Positions 1 through 10,563 of a stretch of 64,000 bases of DNA are shown here, piece after piece; the stretch's first letter is position 1, and each line of letters opens with the position of its first letter. The translations under genes and the position numbers were made by a program. This DNA is from Diphasiastrum complanatum. Its lineage: Eukaryota; Streptophyta; Lycopodiopsida; Lycopodiales; Lycopodiaceae. The notes beneath the pieces are model-generated. The model was not told the DNA's origin, made no database searches, and saw only the letters and a list, made by a program, of their open reading frames with translations. The stretch lies in contig CM055098.1 in assembly GCA_029204225.1 (NCBI GenBank), forward strand, positions 202,501-266,500. Reading direction: 5' to 3'.

Positions 1-16
1 CAAAAATAGCCAAGAT

Positions 17-364
17 TGGCAAGATTTGATTGTAAGTAGATTTCACATCATCTTATCTTCATTCCAACTTTGTGAGGGAGTGCTAGAACTGAGATTATAA
101 GTCCATTTGTTGGATTAGAAATCTAATTTGAGTGAAAAACTACAAGAGAGAGACCTTAGTGAGTTTCTAGAGACAATCAAATCCATTTCTTGGCAAGATT
201 TGTTTGAAAGTAGTTTTCACTTCATCTTATCTTCATTCCAGCTTTGTGAGGGAGTGATAGAACTGTGATTATAAGTCCATTTGTTGGATTAGAAATCAAA
301 TTTGAGTGAAACACTGCAAGTGTGAGACCTTTGTGAGTTTCAAGTCAATCAAATCTATTTCTTG
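17..364 (+). repeat. 174-bp tandem duplication in element leader
   Basis: Two adjacent copies with a 174-bp period, both starting at the motif ttggcaagattt (17 and 191) and running through gtgagggagtg, gattataagtccatttgttg and gagtgaaa. They differ at scattered bases, so the duplication is not recent. It lies just before the gag start and is untranslated. Confidence 0.85.
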
Positions 365-385
365 TTTGTAGAAGTCACTAGTAAG

Positions 386-1500
386 ATGGGATCTGCTGGA
401 GCATACCTTCTAGAAGCTAGTGAGAGATTGAATTCTACAAATTATGCTATTTGGAAGGTTAGAATGGAGTCACTATTGGTGCTCCAAGACCTTTATGAGT
501 TCTTGATTGAAGTTGAAGATGAACCTCTAGGTGCACAGGAGTTAGCTAGTACTAATGCTAAAGAGGCTTGGGAGTCTTTAAAATCAATCTATGAGTCTAG
601 CAACACTTCTAGAGTTCTTATGCTTAGAAATCAAATTTTGCAAAGCATGAGAAGAAGTGAGGAGAGTGCACAGGATTATGTACTCAGAATCAAGTCTCTA
701 AATAGGGAGTTGGCTTCCATTGGAGAGAAGATTCATGATGGAGAGCTTGTACAAATTGTCCTTAATGGTCTAGGAGATGACTTTGCAAATTTGGTCCAAA
801 GTTTTGCCATCCAAGACACTTTGCCAACTATAGAAAAACTTCACAGTGTATTAGTGGCTGAAGAGTGTAGGATGCTCCATGCAAAATCTAGGATGAGTTC
901 CTTGTCGTTGCAGGATGGTGATGAGAAAGCCAATTTCTCATTCAAGGGCAAAAAGAAGACCAATGGAAAGAAGAAGCATCCAAAGGAGGCCAAAGAAGAG
1001 GATGATGCATCAAGCTCAAAGGACAAGTCAAAGCAAAAATGCTTCTTTTGTGGAAAGAAGGGGCATTATGCATCTAAATGCTACAAGAGGCTAAGAGCAC
1101 AAGTGGAGGAGGACAAACAAGGAAACCTTGCAAAGGAGGAGGAGGAGGATGAAGTAGATGTATTCTTGATGGCATCTACATCCTCACCAACAAGCAATAG
1201 CAATTCAAGAGACAATTGGTGGATTGACAGTGGGGCTAGCTCCCACATGTCTTGTGAAAAGGACTTTTTCTCAACCTTACACTCATTCAATGATGCTAAA
1301 AAGTTTGTCTTTACTGCAAATGATGAAGAGTGTAGGATAGATGGTGTTGGCACCATCTCTTTGTGTCTAGAATCCTCAAAATGCATGGATCTAGAAAATG
1401 TCCTTTATGTACCATCAATCACCAAGAATATGCTTAGTGTTGGTTTACTCTTAGAAAGTGGTTTGGATGTCCACTTTAAGCAAAGCATGGAAGATTGTTT
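386..1500 (+). CDS. copia-type Gag and protease region
   Basis: Retrotransposon capsid-type protein followed by the start of the pol polyprotein. The N-terminal part has the copia Gag signature (NYAIWKVRMESLL, then KEAWESLKSIYES and VQIVLNGLGDDF). A CCHC zinc knuckle, CFFCGKKGHYASKC, follows a lysine-rich linker, and then the protease signature WWIDSGASSHMSC. The ATG at 386 is preferred because the open frame upstream has only non-ATG start codons. Treated as a fossil part of the surrounding element. Confidence 0.75.
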
Positions 1501-1530
1501 AAGTTGGAAGCTAGTGTTGCTTTTGAAAGA

Positions 1531-2319
1531 ATGAGCTTGGCGAAGGAGGAGATCACTCAAGAGGAGATCTTGGCAAAGTGTGATCTTGCTTGCATTGAGG
1601 AGGAGCATCAAAAGGAGGAAGATCTTGAGGATCAGCCTCAAAGCATGAGAGTTCCAAGGGAGTCCTCAATGACAATGGCCGAGTCATCAAATTGCATGCA
1701 AATTGTCCATTCAAGTGTGCATCTTGCAAGGGTGGTGAGCATTGGAGAGTCTACTATCTTTGAATACTTTTTGGAAAGTATTAGTAGACATGAGGTGACT
1801 TGTTTCTTAACTTTAAGATCCATGGTGTTTATTACTTTGTATGACAAGACAATGAAATGGGATGCTTTGAAATCTACATTTGTTGTTGATAAAGCAATTT
1901 CATTGGATAACTATTTTTGTAATAGTTTGAATAGTGTCATAAAAGATGAAACATCATTTGTATTGGAAATATTTGGGTCCACATGCTTTGAGCATGATCA
2001 TTCCAATGTAAGGACCAAAGATTATCCTATTTCAGTGTTTTGCTCTTCAAGTAGAGATTGTAGAATCTACTTGTTTTCAACCAAAGAATTCGTCAATGGT
2101 GGAAATGTGATCTTTCAAGAGTGGAAGATTTGTAAACTTGAAGAAGCACCTTTGGATCAACACATTATTCAATTCATTGATGTTTTGGAGTTAAGTCAAG
2201 TGGAGGATCAAGCTCAAGACCCGAGGACTCCAAGAAGAATCTTGAGTATCAAGATGGAGCCATCTAGGCTCAATCATATGGATCAAGCAAGACAAGTTGT
2301 CTTTGGCAACATTATTTAA
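1531..2319 (+). CDS. unrecognised 262-residue open frame inside retroelement
   Basis: An open frame of 262 codons from an ATG at 1531, following the gag-protease region where integrase would be expected. It matches no integrase, reverse transcriptase or RNase H motif I know. The start is acidic and glutamate-rich (KEEITQEEILAK, EEEHQKEEDLEDQ). The rest is mixed, with aromatic-rich stretches such as ISVFCSSSRDCRIYLFSTKE. It could be captured host sequence, an element-specific extra protein, or a frame kept open by chance. Expression is unknown and no function is proposed. Confidence 0.4.
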   Translation: MSLAKEEITQEEILAKCDLACIEEEHQKEEDLEDQPQSMRVPRESSMTMAESSNCMQIVHSSVHLARVVSIGESTIFEYFLESISRHEVTCFLTLRSMVFITLYDKTMKWDALKSTFVVDKAISLDNYFCNSLNSVIKDETSFVLEIFGSTCFEHDHSNVRTKDYPISVFCSSSRDCRIYLFSTKEFVNGGNVIFQEWKICKLEEAPLDQHIIQFIDVLELSQVEDQAQDPRTPRRILSIKMEPSRLNHMDQARQVVFGNII

Positions 2320-2599
2320 GCACTTAATATTTTCATTGATGTATCTTCAAGTGCACAAAATGCCTTGGAATCCATGGCTTGGCATGATGTTTAGTTTTGA
2401 AGTGTGCTACATGTATATAGACACATTTATGGAACATCTTGTAAGGGATCCTCTAAGAGGTGGTGAAAGATCCTTCATGGACATCATTCTCTATTGGAGT
2501 CTCAAAAGTTCCTTCTTTGTAGCACGATTTTTTAGACACTTCTAAAAGCTTTCATTGATCTATCAAGAGAGTTGTAAATAGATCAAGCTAAATTTGAGG

Positions 2600-3330
2600 A
2601 TGAGTGTGAAGAATTGCCAAAAATTGGCAAATCTAGCTTGATCAAAAACCATGTAGAATAGTGTAAATTGTGTACACAAGTGGGTCCCACACATGTGAGG
2701 CCATGATGCCACATGGGAAACCCATCCTAATGTAGGTTAGGTCAAGTCAAGAGAGTTGGTCATGTCTATTTGGTGGTCATCCCTACTTTATAGGACCTAC
2801 ACCTAAGTTTAAGGTGAAAATTTGACCAACTAGCTACCTACCAAGCATAACTCTAGGAAATAGACTAGGGTTTCATTTTAGGTCAAGGAGAGTGAGTTAA
2901 CTTCCTTATTACATGCTGGAAATCCACCTAACTTCAAGAAGGAAGTCGAATTTGCTATGTATTCCCTCTCTCCATAGTGAGAAGATAGAAAATTTTTGGA
3001 GCTCATTGGCAATCTCAAGCTAGTTCACTATGTACATTGAGTTTTTGTGATCCAAATGAAACCAAATCAATTTCTACTTGTTTCTCAGGTTGAAGGCCGT
3101 ACTACAGCCTGTAGTACACACGTGTGGGCTCGGATTTCAATGTTTATCAATGCTTTTGATTGTTAATGCTTGTTGTTTGTCAAATTGCCAATCTAGATCA
3201 ACTTTTTTGTGTCTAGTTTTTTGATAGATAGTTAAGCAAGCATCGAATCACTCTTGTGGATCTTTTGTAGATCCATTTATGGTCCTAAAGTACAGTACTT
3301 TCACACAATTTATGTTTGTCCCATGCATCA
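2600..3330 (+). repeat. possible 3' terminal repeat of the first element
   Basis: Non-coding sequence after a purine-rich stretch (gaggatgagtg). It begins tgaagaattgccaaaaattgg, and similar gccaa-ttggcaa wording occurs at the window start and again near 3180-3200. No second LTR copy is available in the window, so the boundaries are uncertain. Confidence 0.3.
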
Positions 3331-4231
3331 AACCTTTGCCAAAGCTAGGAAAAAGCTTGCCAATTGGCACTTACTAAAATGTGCTTACTGAGAAATCCTC
3401 ACAAAATAATACACCTATAGCATTGAAATAATAGTCTAGCTCAAGTTTTCGTAGCCTAACTCAAGTTTTTAGTATGCCAATATAGACTAGTAACCAGTAC
3501 CAAGCATTAGACTAAAGTTTCTAACAATAATGTCTAATCATAACTATGAGCGAAGGTGACAAATGCCCAAGCACAACTTTCAAATCTTTAGCAATTGTCT
3601 AGTGCTAGAGTTGGAGGGAACTAGAGAAAATTCAAGGAAAATTACTAGGAAAGTTGAGGTAGGAGTGCCAAGAGATAGAGTAGGAGTAGGAGTTGCAATT
3701 GTATGTCGACTACTAAAGCATAAACCAAATGTGTCGCTAAGTAATGCAAGGAAGAACAAGCTCATAGACTAAGGAATGAAAAGACTTCGTTAGGCATAAG
3801 TTGCGGAATAGTAATAGGTCAATTTGTAACAAGGTGATCGATTTTACTCGAAAGGCTTTGCCTTACACAAGGCATTCAAATCATCAAAAAACAAAAAAAC
3901 AAAAATTACATTTTGGAGGAATTAAAAAATTACTAAGACTCATTTCAATACTCAAAATCATCTAAAAAATGACACCTCAATTTTTAACATATCACCACAA
4001 TAGCTTAACATTATTGTGACAAACCTAACAAATGGCTTCTAGGATATTTACTTCCATAACCCGCCCTTTGCTTAATACGATTGCTTACCTTCTTGCCATC
4101 TCTGATGCTATCACCTCCCTAACTCTAGCTTGCCATCGCTCTAGGCTCGACTTCAATATGGTGTATGGAATCCTCAAGGAGAAGCGTTAAAAGGCCATGT
4201 AAAAATTGATAACTAGAGCATTGACTTTTTG

Positions 4232-4233
<2 letters not shown>

Positions 4234-4270
<37 letters not shown>
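4234..4270. repeat. (CT)n microsatellite
   Basis: Uninterrupted CT dinucleotides for about 37 bases. Confidence 0.95.
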
Positions 4271-4274
<4 letters not shown>

Positions 4275-4442
4275 TTCATGCTTTACTTTATCTCACCATT
4301 GCCCTTATCTCAACATCAATAAGGTGGCCAAATCAAAATTGATATATTGACCATTGGTTTTCTTGACTCTAGAACCACAAGTAGGCATTATAATGTACAT
4401 CGCGTTAACGAGAACCTTTGAGAACCTTTGACCAAGTGATGC

Positions 4443-4556
4443 ATTGAATTATCTATACACACAAATGCATATACCAACCACACCTCCAGGAAATGCAACA
4501 TTGAATTATCTATACACACAAATGCATATACCAACCACACCTCCAGTAAATGCAAC
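4443..4556. repeat. 57-bp tandem duplication (two copies)
   Basis: Two almost identical 57-bp units, starting with attgaattatctatacacac at 4443 and 4500. The period is a multiple of three, so a short + strand frame reads through both copies as a 19-residue repeat. No gene is supported here. Confidence 0.9.
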
Positions 4557-4656
4557 AAAATGTTCTGGCCACAAGTGTTCATTAAAAAATGGCCCTTTTC
4601 TCCTCCTCCACTTTAGTGTTTATAACTACTACTCATTCACATACATACAATAAAAA

Positions 4657-4679
4657 TATATATATATATATATATATAT
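4657..4679. repeat. (TA)n microsatellite
   Basis: A run of TA dinucleotides of about 23 bases, some 650 bp upstream of the first ATL gene's start codon. Confidence 0.9.
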
Positions 4680-5327
4680 TCAATATTCAAAGCCCAAGAC
4701 TAAGACGAGGCGGCCAGCGCTTCCTTGTTGTTGTTCCTGTTGTTGTTGTTCTGTAATAATAATAATAAGATTCTACTTAAAACGCCACCAAGCTTCTCCG
4801 GGAGACTACCTCCACTTCTTTTTTCTTTTCGTTCTCCTCTCTCTCACACGCCGCCCTATTTCCTTCTTCTTTCATCCCAGCCTTCGTTGCAGCCCAAACT
4901 CCTGATGCCCTGCTAATTCCTCCACCACCCAGATCGTGCATCTGCCTTCCAAATCAAGCAATTCCCTCACAGCCCACCGTCTATTGCGATTTTGACAACC
5001 GGTAAATTTCATCCAACTGGGCCTCTCCTCCTCTATACTTATACTTCTTTTGAGATTTAGGACTCCTTGGCTGATCAAAGGTCCCCCCTGCGCAGTTTCA
5101 TCATCATCTGATTTCCATGATACATTCAAATCTCATCAAAATTGCTCCGCTCTCCAGAATTGGTGAATATCATTCATGCCAAATCGATAACTTCAATTGC
5201 AAATCTGAGCAAGGGCTTCAGCAATTCTATCCGATTTGATGGGCCGCTGAGCTGGTGCAGGCAATCAGGAAATAGTGGGAAGAAAAAGGATCAGAGTTGT
5301 GTGATACAATCTATTGCTGCAGCGAAA

Positions 5328-6377
5328 ATGTCTTCTTCCAACAGCTATAACGCAGCCAATAATGATCAGGGCTCATCCTACAGCACTCCAATGATGAACG
5401 TGAAGATCATGATCATTGCCATGGTTATTCTGGTGCTGGTGGTGCTGGTGGTTGCTGCAATGCACTTGTATGTGAGATATCTCTGGGTGAACCACGGGTA
5501 TATGCACTGGGAGTGGGGATGGGCCCATAGAACTGCTACTCAGGATCCGGAAAGAATGCATGCGGCTGCAGCTGGATTGGACAAAGGGGTTTTGGATGCG
5601 CTTCCCACGTTTGTGTACACAAAACAGAGCATGGAGGAGTCCATGGAGTGCTCGGTCTGCATTAGCGAGTTTCAGGAGAATGAAACTGGTCGCTTGCTCC
5701 CAAAATGTAACCATTGCTTCCATACTGCTTGCATTGATATGTGGTTTCACTCGCATTCCACCTGCCCTCTATGCAGAGCCAGTGTGGGTGAGGAACCCAT
5801 CTCACATGAGGACTTCGAGAATATTCCTGTGGATGAAGAGATGGGCGTGCAGACAGTTCCTTCTCATGATGTCACTTTGGAGCCGAGCTGTGTTCCAAAC
5901 TATGCGAGCGTGGCAGAAGAGCAACTTGGCACAAATGGTGAGGATTTGCGGAAGAATCCATTTGGAACGCAGGGGACATCTTCGGAGCAGCAGAAGCAGC
6001 AGCAAGAACACCCAAATTCTGATCCCCATATGAACCTGGAAAAAGTGAACCCAAGCCTGCAATATCCAGTGAACACACTCTTCTACGGAAACCAGAACTA
6101 TGTAAGCTCGCGTTCAAGCTCCAGGGCTGAAAGATTCAAGAAGTTGGAACACCTTGTTATTGAGGTGCCCAACAGACCAGCAATCTGTCCGTCCAATTCC
6201 ACCCCGCGGACTACACCGTCTTCTCCAACACCTAACTCAGTACATGAATCGAGAACGCCGCTCTCTCACCGCAAGACCATCAAGCGGATCTTAAGCATGC
6301 GAGAGAAGCGATCATCAGTCCCTGCCACACCCAAAAGCAGCACAGATTATTTCCACCAGGCAATGCTCACACCTTGA
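5328..6377 (+). CDS. ATL-family RING-H2 E3 ubiquitin ligase, 349 aa
   Basis: Predicted membrane-anchored E3 ubiquitin ligase of the plant ATL family. These proteins recruit an E2 through RING-H2 and often act in stress or defence signalling. One transmembrane helix lies at residues 26-47. The ATL hallmark GLD motif (GLDKGVLDALPTFVY) is at 83-97. The RING-H2 ligands are C108, C111, C127, H129, H132, C135, C146 and C149, with the family tryptophan before the last cysteine pair (IDMWF). A conserved tail holds RFKKLEHLVIEVP and KTIKRILSMREKRSSVPATP. Single exon, as usual for ATLs. The ATG at 5328 is chosen because the paralogue at 50148 starts at the same place with the same preceding bases (gcagcRaaa), and the longer open frame upstream has no ATG at its start. 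All zinc ligands are intact, so it is probably functional. Confidence 0.93.
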   Translation: MSSSNSYNAANNDQGSSYSTPMMNVKIMIIAMVILVLVVLVVAAMHLYVRYLWVNHGYMHWEWGWAHRTATQDPERMHAAAAGLDKGVLDALPTFVYTKQSMEESMECSVCISEFQENETGRLLPKCNHCFHTACIDMWFHSHSTCPLCRASVGEEPISHEDFENIPVDEEMGVQTVPSHDVTLEPSCVPNYASVAEEQLGTNGEDLRKNPFGTQGTSSEQQKQQQEHPNSDPHMNLEKVNPSLQYPVNTLFYGNQNYVSSRSSSRAERFKKLEHLVIEVPNRPAICPSNSTPRTTPSSPTPNSVHESRTPLSHRKTIKRILSMREKRSSVPATPKSSTDYFHQAMLTP

Positions 6378-6414
6378 AGTACTGCAATACTCACACAACA
6401 GAAGTTGTTCAACT

Positions 6415-6420
6415 AATAAA
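6415..6420 (+). terminator. polyadenylation signal of first ATL gene
   Basis: AATAAA 38 bases after the stop codon. The same signal sits at the matching place in the inverted paralogue (49083-49088, minus strand). Confidence 0.6.
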
Positions 6421-7185
6421 ACTTTCTGTTTTCAAGTAATCTCCAGCTAGAGAATTTAATCAGTTCTGCAATCTAGCTGTTGCTATTGCTGCTGAAATAC
6501 AGATGAAATTGCAAGGCTAGTAGCTCAAGATGTGAAAACCGCCTTTGTTTTTCATCCGAGCGCTACCTCGTCCTCAACTATGTACATCAGGTGAAGGCAT
6601 TAGGCTTCTTGACAATCGAGAAGCCGCAGTTGTAAGCTGCTAATTTGTACAGACAAGCCCTGTAAGACCTTTCATATAAATATGTGTTGATACTGTAGCT
6701 CACGTTTGTTGAGCAGTCTCTGGGACAATGCTCCAAATGTACCTTATTTGTTGTAACTGCCTTTGTATGATATAAATTGCCGGTCGCCAGCAAAGCAAAG
6801 GAGGCACAAGCCTGGGTAAACACTAAGAGTGGTTCAAAGGGTTGCCATGGTGAATCTGATCTAGTTTTGAGAGATTTGGAATGTTGGGTCTGTTCAAGCT
6901 AGCGAAGTCGCCTAACAGGAGACTCGCAGAGCCCGTGAAATGCTTTGTGCAAGACCTTTCGTCATACTCTGAGCTGGCTCTTTTGAAGTACGAGCTCCTC
7001 ACGAAACCTTTCTCGTTCAAAGTAAATAACTTTGCTGCGCTTAGCAATTTGATGCGAAGTGTCTAGTATGAGATATTATTACTAGTTCATGTTCAAAATA
7101 AAGCACAAACAACTTGGCCACAATGAATTTTCCATCTGATATTTAATGGTACCTTGGACAAAATCAGAACTTGAACCCATGTACA

Positions 7186-7186
<1 letters not shown>

Positions 7187-7228
<42 letters not shown>
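7187..7228. repeat. (CT)n microsatellite
   Basis: CT repeat of about 42 bases. Confidence 0.95.
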
Positions 7229-7230
<2 letters not shown>

Positions 7231-7752
7231 ATGGCTATTTACTTGAGTTTTTTATTTTTGAAATTCGTGCTTTTAGGGTTCCTTTGCATCATAACTCTTC
7301 ATATTGCAATAAATAAACACAATATTGTGCCAACAAACATGAGTTGCAATAAAAGTATTGGTATCTAGCTAGTAGGGACATCATGAACATTTTGACAAGG
7401 AAAAATTTATTGGCAGCCTATGCGATAAAAAGCTCACCTATAGCTACATAGACTATTCACATCAAGCTCTTTAAATTTTCAATCTAAAAACCCTTAAATC
7501 TAAGTTGCTACCCTCTTGATTCATCAATTGAGTTCTAATTTCTCTCTCAAAATTCCCATTCATTCTTGTTGGTAATGTTATCAACTACAAACCCTAAGCT
7601 TCTTAGGGTTTTCGATCCATATATAACAACATATATGCATTTAGTTTCAAGTCGACCATTGTTATTTGAAAAGATAAACCTTATTGCATGGGCTTTTCAC
7701 ACAACTCCATGTATTCTTGCCATGTTTATGTACCCTCTGCATTTATGAGAGG

Positions 7753-7756
<4 letters not shown>

Positions 7757-7798
<42 letters not shown>
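7757..7798. repeat. (CT)n microsatellite
   Basis: CT repeat of about 42 bases, 530 bases from the previous one. Confidence 0.95.
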
Positions 7799-7801
<3 letters not shown>

Positions 7802-8639
7802 TTGCTACTTTTCCTCAACTTTATGTTTTCCCCAAATTTCTTGTTTGTTGTTTAGCACATAGACCCCAATTTCAATAATGGAAAATTGTGTTTAATAAGT
7901 TATAGTTGTCAAGGTATAAGGGTGAGAGCTTTATAATAGAAAGTGAAATCCTCCATATGAAACAACCCAATACTTAAGATCTAGCTCTAACTCGATTGTT
8001 ATGCTCCTCTATTTATGCATGATATTACCATGATCCACCAAAATGCAGACTCCGATAGTGGTGGTTAGCAACCATTCTACCCAACTATAAGCTCTTCATC
8101 CAAGAGACAACCTTCAAGACCTCCTCCATCTTCGAGTCTCATCTCATGCTAATAGCTTATGTGTCACACTCCATAGGTGCTCCCTCAAGCCATAGCTAGA
8201 TCAACTCTCAAACTTGCAGCATGGCCCTTAATTCTCTTGGAATTGCTTCTCCAAGAATGATACCTCTATATAAACTTGGAATCCTTATATAGACCTAAGT
8301 CATCGATATTAACGACACACTCTTAAACTTAGATAGGTGAGCTATAAAACTTGGTAAATGAAATTTCTATATAGGTAACAAATTTCTCCAGGATCACAAA
8401 GTTTAGATCCCAAAGTAACACTTTGATCATCAAGGTAATATTTTATAAGAAATTGAATTTTTTTTACATTCTTGTCAACATCGATTGCTCTTGAGTCAAC
8501 TAGACTGGCCTTTGACCTGATTGTTTGATACTAAACACTTGGTTTTTTTTGCGGGCAACCATGTTTTCTTGCTAAATAATGGAGAAATTGCCTAGATCAA
8601 CCAACTCCAAACATGCATAATGGGATTTACCATAGAAGG

Positions 8640-8870
8640 ATAAGCTCTAGAAGCCTATGTAGCAACCAAAGAAGCTAGTTGGATAGGAAGTCTATTGGAA
8701 TAATTGGCTTCGAGTAGCAAAGGTCAATATGTTGCTCTATGACAACCAAGGGGAGTGCTTCAAATTCGTGCACAATCTTAAGTTTCACAAGAGAACATAG
8801 CACATTGATGTGCAATATCACTCTATCAAACAAAAACATGATGAATTTGAATATTATTTTTATCAACAAG
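8640..8870 (+). mobile_element. very old copia RNase H remnant
   Basis: Translated pieces still show the Ty1/copia RNase H end: AYVATKEASWIGSL, then a DNQ motif, then LKFHKRT and HIDVQYHSIK, which match the family's EAEYVA, CDNQ and FHxRTKHIxxxYHFIR blocks. Heavily broken with no LTRs found, so ancient. Confidence 0.65.
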
Positions 8871-9900
8871 GAGGAGTAAATAATAAACATTTTTAGAGAA
8901 GCCTAACAAAGAGAGAAATTTTAACATTTTTGGACATGGTTAAACTTGTAAAGTTCCAATAGAAAGATGTTTCTTGCCAGGGAATATTGAAAACATACAA
9001 AAAGCATTCTTACCATGAATAGAAGGGACAACAAATCCTTTCTTAGAACAATTATCATTCTAATGACTTGCACTACGACTTTGATGAGCCTTTTTTTGTA
9101 CAATTTCAATATTGTACAAGTAGATTGTAATAGTTCCTTATTTATCATCAATCCTTGTACTCAAAGAGCCTTGTCTCTTGCGAATTTTGATCAAGCTTTC
9201 TAAATTAGTAGTTCCTTTCTTGAACCATGTATGCTATTGAATGATTTGCATAGTCTCATTTGTCATACCAAATCTACCAGGTTTGCCAACTTTGAGATCT
9301 AGGTTTTGTGCTAGACATGAACATAACTAGTTTTAGAGGTGGAAACAACTTAAAATATGCGCAACTAGTGAAGGTTGAAAAAGACTTCTTTGAGGATGGG
9401 GATGAAGATGAAAAATCTATTTATCATGCTCTTATACAAAATCTTTTAAGATAATCTTTCAAATACAATTATTTGGCCATATGTTCTTCATGTTAGAAAT
9501 GTTTCAAACATACCATTTTCCATCAAATGAAATGACTTGTGAAAGAGTCTTAGAATGATAAACATTTGATTGAACATAGTATTTGTTTCTATCTTATAGG
9601 CTATTGATTACTCATTTGATCATATCCATTCTAAGGTGTATACGTCCATGTCCCAGTACAAAGGATTCGAAACAATTCTTGATGTGGATATTCGATACTG
9701 CAGTGCAGAGTTTATTACTCGCACCTTTCCATTTTGGACTAGGCCCAAAATATAATTAATAACCTTGTGAGGGCTCAAGTATACCCTTTAGGACATGTGG
9801 AACTAGTCCATGGTGTCTGACGACTATAAATGCAAAGGAGATCAAAAGCAAATGGATAAGAATTGACATCCTAGAGGGAATATTTCTTGTCCCCATACAG
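8871..9900. other. intergenic, no gene recognised
   Basis: No coding similarity seen. A TATA-like element (actataaatgc) near 9826 followed by a pyrimidine-rich stretch suggests degraded LTR sequence, but no partner copy was found. Confidence 0.4.
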
Positions 9901-10023
9901 ATAGGAACTCGACCTACTCCTCACCTATATTCTTGTTTCTAATTGTTAGTATCCTCTCCTCTTGTGTATTCAGTCACCATGGCTCAGGGGAGAAAGATCT
10001 TGGTAAAGCTCTTAACAGGTAAG
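9900..10023 (-). mobile_element. possible left flank of the copia gag split by the chromovirus
   Basis: Next to the chromovirus LTR, the minus strand carries a short stretch compatible with the copia gag region that stops at the element's other end (16658). A near-perfect 5-bp target duplication (gtaag and gtagg) supports continuity across the insertion. The coding match is short and weak. Confidence 0.35.
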
Positions 10024-10549
10024 TGTTCGAATCCCCATTATCATGCCGGTCATTGCTAAAGCACAAACAAGTGACGAATGCTACGTTACCACCCAACCAT
10101 AGAGGTACTGCCACATCACCCCCGTGCATTGGAGCCACAGACCACCATCAAGTAAGCTCGGATCTCAAGTAAGCCATGGTGTCCCATACCACCATGCCTT
10201 ACCCCCGACCCTCACCTACCTACATCCTGAGGCCTAGATACTCGTCCTGACCTAACCACCAGTGGAAGAGCTCTTCATTCTCCAGGAGAGAATGAATACC
10301 AAGCTCATGGAGATCCACCTCTATATACATAGTCCAGGTGGGTCATCTCCCTCCACAGGAGTCACACATGACCAGCGACACGCGACAGTTGTGCACACTG
10401 ACACGAGTCCATAACAATGAGTCATCGTGTGCCAATGAGACATTGACATGTGGCACCCAAAAGACCTATAGCTCCATATCAGCATTCTGTCCCAATACTG
10501 AGACTATCACCTCAAGTTTCCTGTTGCGTAGCCTTATGGGTACATAACA
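10024..10549 (-). repeat. chromovirus 3' LTR
   Basis: 526 bp. It aligns along its whole length with 16132-16657 and is bounded by tgtt...aaca. Confidence 0.9.
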
Positions 10550-10563
10550 TTCCCTCTCCCTTT
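10550..10563 (-). other. polypurine tract, chromovirus
   Basis: On the minus strand this reads aaagggagagggaa, ending exactly at the 3' LTR. It would prime plus-strand DNA synthesis. Confidence 0.75.

Larger units (their letters stand above)
1..3330 (+). mobile_element. Ty1/copia-type element, gag-protease end only, broken
   Basis: This + strand retroelement remnant starts at or before the window edge. In order it shows a duplicated untranslated leader (17-364), a copia-type gag with a CCHC zinc knuckle and the start of an aspartic protease (386 to about 1500), an unrelated open frame (1531-2319), and a terminal stretch (about 2600-3330) that may be an LTR. No integrase, reverse transcriptase or RNase H is visible, so it could move only with help from another element. 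Long open frames suggest moderate age. The left end is not seen and no target duplication can be checked. Confidence 0.6.
3331..4640. other. intergenic, no gene recognised
   Basis: AT-rich spacer. Short open frames on both strands have no family resemblance. It holds a (CT)n run and a 57-bp tandem duplication, listed separately. Confidence 0.6.
5320..6810 (+). repeat. ATL segmental duplication, left copy
   Basis: The coding sequence and about 430 bases of 3' flank match the inverted copy at about 48680-50160. Beyond the stop, shared stretches include ttgaagtactgc, ctgttgctattgctg, aaggctagtagct and caatgctccaaa. Upstream of the start codon only about 9 bases are clearly shared. Confidence 0.8.
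6811..8630. other. intergenic, no gene recognised
   Basis: Contains two (CT)n runs. A 61-codon + frame at 6881-7066 starts with ATG but shows no recognisable motif, and I do not call it a gene. Confidence 0.55.

Noticed and set aside
5142-5327. 62-codon N-terminal extension of the first ATL gene
   Set aside because: It begins at a TTG, not ATG, and the paralogue shows the start at 5328. The extension has no match upstream of the paralogue.
5373-6117. Minus-strand and alternative frames within the first ATL gene
   Set aside because: They are shadows of the real frame with no motif of their own.
7171-7878. Open frames rich in serine-leucine repeats
   Set aside because: They are translations of (CT)n microsatellites.
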